Below, in pieces: positions 6,475-8,878 of a stretch of DNA of 8,878 nt. The DNA is taken from the NCBI GenBank assembly GCA_002384765.1, contig DGBM01000206.1:1-8878 (forward strand), in the 5' to 3' direction. The notes under the pieces are model-generated. The model saw nothing but the letters and a program-made list of their open reading frames with translations. It searched no databases and was not told the DNA's origin. This DNA is from Demequinaceae bacterium UBA4004 (lineage in GTDB: Bacteria > Actinomycetota > Actinomycetes > Actinomycetales > Demequinaceae). The stretch's first letter is position 1. The number at the start of each line of letters is the position of its first letter. Position numbers and translations under genes: made by a program.

Positions 6475-6487
6475 ATCGACTGATAGA
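6472..6487. promoter_or_regulatory. Inverted repeat TCTATC-n4-GATAGA, candidate operator
   Basis: Perfect 6-bp arms (6472-6477 and 6482-6487) are separated by GACT. The site overlaps the proposed -10 and start point of the plus-strand promoter. The size suits a TetR-family dimer, though its half-site differs from the ATCAAT repeat nearer the minus operon, so a second regulator is possible. Confidence 0.45.
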
Positions 6488-6512
6488 TCAACGAGAGTGG
6501 GGAGCTGCGGAC

Positions 6513-6560
6513 ATGCGTTTCATTGCACCAGGCGCCATCCAGGACCAGCTGTGGATGTGA
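6513..6560 (+). CDS. Possible 15-codon leader ORF upstream of the double-hotdog gene
   Basis: An ATG at 6513 opens a frame encoding MRFIAPGAIQDQLWM and ending at TGA 6558-6560. GGGGAG (6499-6504) lies eight bases before the ATG, a better ribosome site than that of the main gene. The TGA overlaps an in-frame GTG (6557) of the main gene as GTGA, the classic coupling arrangement. It may be a translated leader that delivers ribosomes to the MaoC-type gene, or a chance ORF. No protein family is recognised. Confidence 0.35.
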   Translation: MRFIAPGAIQDQLWM

Positions 6561-7462
6561 CGACCACCGGCTTCAGGTTCCCAGCCGTCGGCTTTCTCGC
6601 CGGGGAACGGCTCAGCCCTGCCAATTACGCACGAGCGCTTGGCGTGGATGATCCGCTCCTTAGCCGGGCGGCTACGGCCCGCGGAGCCGGGTACCGCGGA
6701 CGGCTGGTGCCGCCGGCAATGCTGGGTTTCCACCTAGCCGTCGCGGCCGACGCCCTCGTGGATGACTTGGGCTTTACCTGGGGAAAGACCCTCAACCTCG
6801 GGATCGATGTCGACTGGGCTGGCGTCCCGGTAACCGAGGAGGACTTCCTTGAGGGCCGCGCCAGGGTAGCGGCCGCCTGGGAGCGTCCGGCCAAGGACGG
6901 CGGCACCCGCCAGTTCTTACGAGTCCAGACCGACTTCGACCTCGAGGGCAGGACAGTATGCCGATGGAGTGTTCTGTTCACCGAACGTCGCCTCGGGGAA
7001 CCCGTCCAGGGCAACGACGGCGAAGCTGGAGAGGACGAGGATTTCGGCTTCTTTGAACAGACTCGACGAACGCCGCGGCCGGCCGGACGACCTGACGCCC
7101 GAGTCGACACCCCCGTGGTCGACCGCCTGAGTCTGGCTCGTCTTTCCGTCGCCCTGGACAACCCCGACCCCTTGCACGTCGACGACGGCGTGGCACGGGC
7201 AGCTGGCTTCGAGCGGGTCATCGGACACGGCGCCGCGGTCGTGGGACTCCTCCACGAGCCCGTCAGGACTTGGGCCGGCATCGAGACGCCGGTGCGGTTG
7301 AGGACGCGGCAGAGCGCGCCCTTCGGGATCGGGGATACCTTGACCGCAGTCGCCGGCGATGTCACCTGCGACGACGGCGGGAGTACCTGGGTGCGTACCA
7401 CGGTTGCTCGCCAGGACGACGTGTTGATCGGAACGGCGGACATCTACGTGCACACCTCGTGA
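6551..7462 (+). CDS. Fused double-hotdog MaoC-type acyl-CoA dehydratase-like protein
   Basis: This encodes about 303 residues with two hotdog domains: an N-type half at about 1-140 (LSPANYARALG, LVPPAMLGFHLAV) and a MaoC C-type half at about 180-303, joined by an acidic then basic linker. It is the one-chain counterpart of the split MaoC pair on the other strand. In the hydratase signature ALDNPDPLHVDD the His is kept, but the residue five before it, normally catalytic Asp, is Asn (an Asp lies at minus six). Activity may be altered or lost, or the loop may have shifted. The start is uncertain: GTG 6551 has AGGA six bases upstream, GTG 6557 is coupled to the leader ORF, and GTG 6497 would suit a short-leader mRNA. 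Sequence before 6497 in this frame is noncoding. It probably acts on an enoyl-CoA. Confidence 0.82.
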   Translation: MDVTTTGFRFPAVGFLAGERLSPANYARALGVDDPLLSRAATARGAGYRGRLVPPAMLGFHLAVAADALVDDLGFTWGKTLNLGIDVDWAGVPVTEEDFLEGRARVAAAWERPAKDGGTRQFLRVQTDFDLEGRTVCRWSVLFTERRLGEPVQGNDGEAGEDEDFGFFEQTRRTPRPAGRPDARVDTPVVDRLSLARLSVALDNPDPLHVDDGVARAAGFERVIGHGAAVVGLLHEPVRTWAGIETPVRLRTRQSAPFGIGDTLTAVAGDVTCDDGGSTWVRTTVARQDDVLIGTADIYVHTS

Positions 7463-7608
7463 TAGCGAGCAGGTGGCAGGGGTCCGCAATGGGCCGTGGC
7501 CACGAGCGGGGAGTGTCACTAACCGGTGGCCAGACGGTGATCCCGCCCGAGTTGGTTCGTGTCCCGCCGCACCGTCACCGCCGCCCCAACAAGCCCAGGA
7601 GGACTGTG

Positions 7609-7934
7609 ATGAGCCGCCTGTCTCTCGAGCGCCTAGCACCTCAAGGTGATCGGGCTGCGGTGCCGCACGGACCGGGACGCCGACCCCGCGCACCGCGGGA
7701 TGAGCGTGGTGCTCGAGTCGGGCCCGGGTGCCGGGCAGACTGTATCTGGGAAGATCGCCAGCGGACGGCGCCGGCGCGATCCGGGTGCACAGCGGGTACG
7801 GGCACTCCGGGGTACGAGGTCGAGGATACTCCCGCGATGCGCCGCTGATGATCGTGGGCGAGGGCACCAACGAAATCCAGCGCAACGTCATCGCGGTCCA
7901 ACTGGTGGCGCGTGAGAAGAACGGGAGCACTTGA
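7609..7934 (+). pseudogene. Acyl-CoA dehydrogenase remnant with internal deletions and frameshifts
   Basis: Two pieces of an acyl-CoA dehydrogenase survive in different frames. About 7637-7759 encodes HLKVIGLRCRTDRDADPAHR and then GMSVVLESGPGAGQTVSGKI, resembling the middle beta domain. About 7770-7934 encodes AIRVHSGYGHS and DAPLMIVGEGTNEIQRNVIA, the C-terminal helical end with its well-known GEGTNEIQR motif. The roughly 110 residues normally between them and the whole N-terminal FAD/substrate domain are gone. In the second piece the usual YEVERY segment reads as VRGRGY, consistent with two compensating indels. A start with a strong AGGAGG (7597-7602, ATG 7609) opens a frame that does not join the remnant. 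The enzyme would have made the enoyl-CoA double bond; it is not functional here. Confidence 0.85.
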
Positions 7935-8671
7935 TGGACCTGCTGCAGACCAAGACCGCGGTGGTCACCGGCGGGGCGCAAGGCATCGGCCTGGCCATCG
8001 CCGAGGCGTTCGTGCGACAGGGAGCGCGCGTGGTGATTGCCGACCTCGACGGCGCGGCGGCGCAGGCGGCTGCGCAGGGCCTTGGACCCGAGGTGGCGGT
8101 CGGGGTGGCCTGCGATGTGGTCAACGCCGAGGACGTGGAGCGTGCGCTTCAGGCCGCCGTGGCGGCCTTCGGGTCGCTGGATGTGATGGTCAACAACGCG
8201 GGCATCACTCGGGACGCCACCATGCGGACGATGACCGAGGACGACTTCGACCAGGTGGTCGCGGTGCATCTGAAGGGTTGCTGGAACGGCACCCGGTTGG
8301 CCTCGGCGATCATGCGCGAGCAGAGGTCCGGTGCGATCGTGAACATCTCCTCGCTGTCCGGCAAGGTCGGCATGGTGGGGCAGACCAACTACTCCGCCGC
8401 GAAGGCCGGCATCGTCGGCCTCACCAAGGCCGCCGCCAAGGAGATGGCCCACCACGGGGTGCGGGTGAACGCCGTCCAGCCGGGGCTGATCCGCTCGGCG
8501 ATGACCGAGGCGATGCCACAGAAGGCGTGGGACCAGAAGATGGCCGAAATCCCGATGCAACGCGCCGGCGAGCCCGACGAGGTCGCCGGGGTCGCGCTGT
8601 TCCTCGCCTCGCCGCTGTCGTCCTACATGACCGGCACGGTGCTCGAAGTCACCGGCGGCCGGTTCATGTGA
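7934..8671 (+). CDS. FabG-like SDR, 3-oxoacyl-type reductase / 3-hydroxyacyl-CoA dehydrogenase
   Basis: This encodes a 245-residue classical SDR closely resembling FabG. Seen are TGGAQGIG (12-19), Asp37 after the second strand (points to NAD(H), hence oxidation), NNAGITRD (87-94), and catalytic Ser140, Tyr153 and Lys157 within [25 protein letters not shown] sequence, then [14 protein letters not shown] and the end VTGGRFM. The ATG at 7934 shares its A with the TGA of the acyl-CoA dehydrogenase remnant and has GGGAG six bases upstream; TTG 7931 is a less likely start. It is followed after 32 bases by a thiolase gene, the usual last step. A role oxidising a 3-hydroxyacyl-CoA to the 3-keto form is inferred. 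Being intact, it contrasts with its broken upstream neighbour. Confidence 0.92.
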   Translation: MDLLQTKTAVVTGGAQGIGLAIAEAFVRQGARVVIADLDGAAAQAAAQGLGPEVAVGVACDVVNAEDVERALQAAVAAFGSLDVMVNNAGITRDATMRTMTEDDFDQVVAVHLKGCWNGTRLASAIMREQRSGAIVNISSLSGKVGMVGQTNYSAAKAGIVGLTKAAAKEMAHHGVRVNAVQPGLIRSAMTEAMPQKAWDQKMAEIPMQRAGEPDEVAGVALFLASPLSSYMTGTVLEVTGGRFM

Positions 8672-8703
8672 CCCCACGGCCCCCTCAACCCCTGGAGCAA
8701 GCC

Positions 8704-8878
8704 ATGCGCGACGTCGTCATCTGCGAGCCCGTCCGGACCCCCGTCGGAGGGTACGGCGGCACCCTCCGCCCGCTCACCGCCGCCGAGCTCGGGGCCCAGG
8801 CCCTCCGTGGCCTGGTGGAGCGGACCGGGATCGACCCAGAGGTGATCGAGGACGTCATCCTCGGCCACTGCAACGGCA
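8704..8878 (+). CDS. Thiolase (acetyl-CoA acyltransferase), N-terminal part, cut by window edge
   Basis: Fifty-eight codons are visible. The N-terminal thiolase pattern is clear: DVVICEPVRTPVGGYGGTLR, then LTAAELGAQAL and EDVILGHCNG. Thiolases cleave a 3-ketoacyl-CoA with CoA, or run the reverse condensation. The nucleophilic Cys, usually near residue 90, lies beyond the window, so activity cannot be judged. The ATG at 8704 has GGAG (8694-8697) six bases upstream. Its place directly after the FabG-like SDR supports a degradative role completing a beta-oxidation-like round. Confidence 0.9.
   Translation, partial: MRDVVICEPVRTPVGGYGGTLRPLTAAELGAQALRGLVERTGIDPEVIEDVILGHCNG

Noticed and set aside
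6086..6496. N-terminal extension of the double-hotdog frame back to 6086
   Set aside because: The extension lies antisense within the amidohydrolase gene and through the promoter region; its residues resemble no protein domain.
6917..8677. Very long (586-codon) minus-strand open frame
   Set aside because: It runs antisense to the double-hotdog gene, the dehydrogenase remnant and the FabG-like SDR, which all show clear family motifs; it is a shadow of their codon bias.

Overview
The window is high-GC DNA with GGAGG-type ribosome sites, GTG/TTG starts and many ATGA stop/start overlaps. This fits an actinomycete (Pseudonocardia-, Saccharopolyspora-, Amycolatopsis- or Rhodococcus-like); the genus cannot be fixed from the sequence alone. 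The content is accessory catabolism: two divergent sets of acyl-CoA (beta-oxidation-like) genes beside decayed insertion sequences.

Layout. (1) 1-871: mobile DNA. The last codons of an IS21-family istB gene and a repeat-bearing IS21 right end (to about 137) abut a 5'-truncated, twice-frameshifted IS3-family OrfB pseudogene (about 138-871). (2) 872-1921: about 1 kb with no recognisable gene, holding a strong hairpin, a 10-mer present three times and a possible terminator at the end of the minus-strand operon. (3) 6362 down to 1922, minus strand: a tight seven-gene operon in the order amidohydrolase-2, crotonase-family enzyme, hotdog thioesterase (TTG start), MaoC N-type hotdog, MaoC C-type hotdog, TetR regulator, SDR oxidoreductase. 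(4) 6363-6550: divergent control region with three inverted repeats, a candidate promoter for each direction and a 15-codon leader ORF. (5) 6551-8878, plus strand: a fused double-hotdog MaoC-type protein, a wrecked acyl-CoA dehydrogenase gene, a FabG-like SDR and the start of a thiolase running off the window.

How the genes may work together (inference). The two arms carry hydratase-, dehydrogenase-, thiolase-, thioesterase- and crotonase-type enzymes, i.e. the steps that shorten or release a CoA-bound acid. The amidohydrolase-2 enzyme, a superfamily that includes decarboxylases and C-C or ring hydrolases, suggests a cyclic or otherwise unusual substrate rather than a plain fatty acid. The TetR protein resembles acyl-CoA-responsive regulators and lies inside the operon, so it probably controls both arms through the inverted repeats between them. 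The crotonase seems to lack both hydratase glutamates, and the fused MaoC protein seems to have Asn in place of the catalytic Asp, so the chemistry may not be textbook beta-oxidation. The substrate cannot be named from this sequence.
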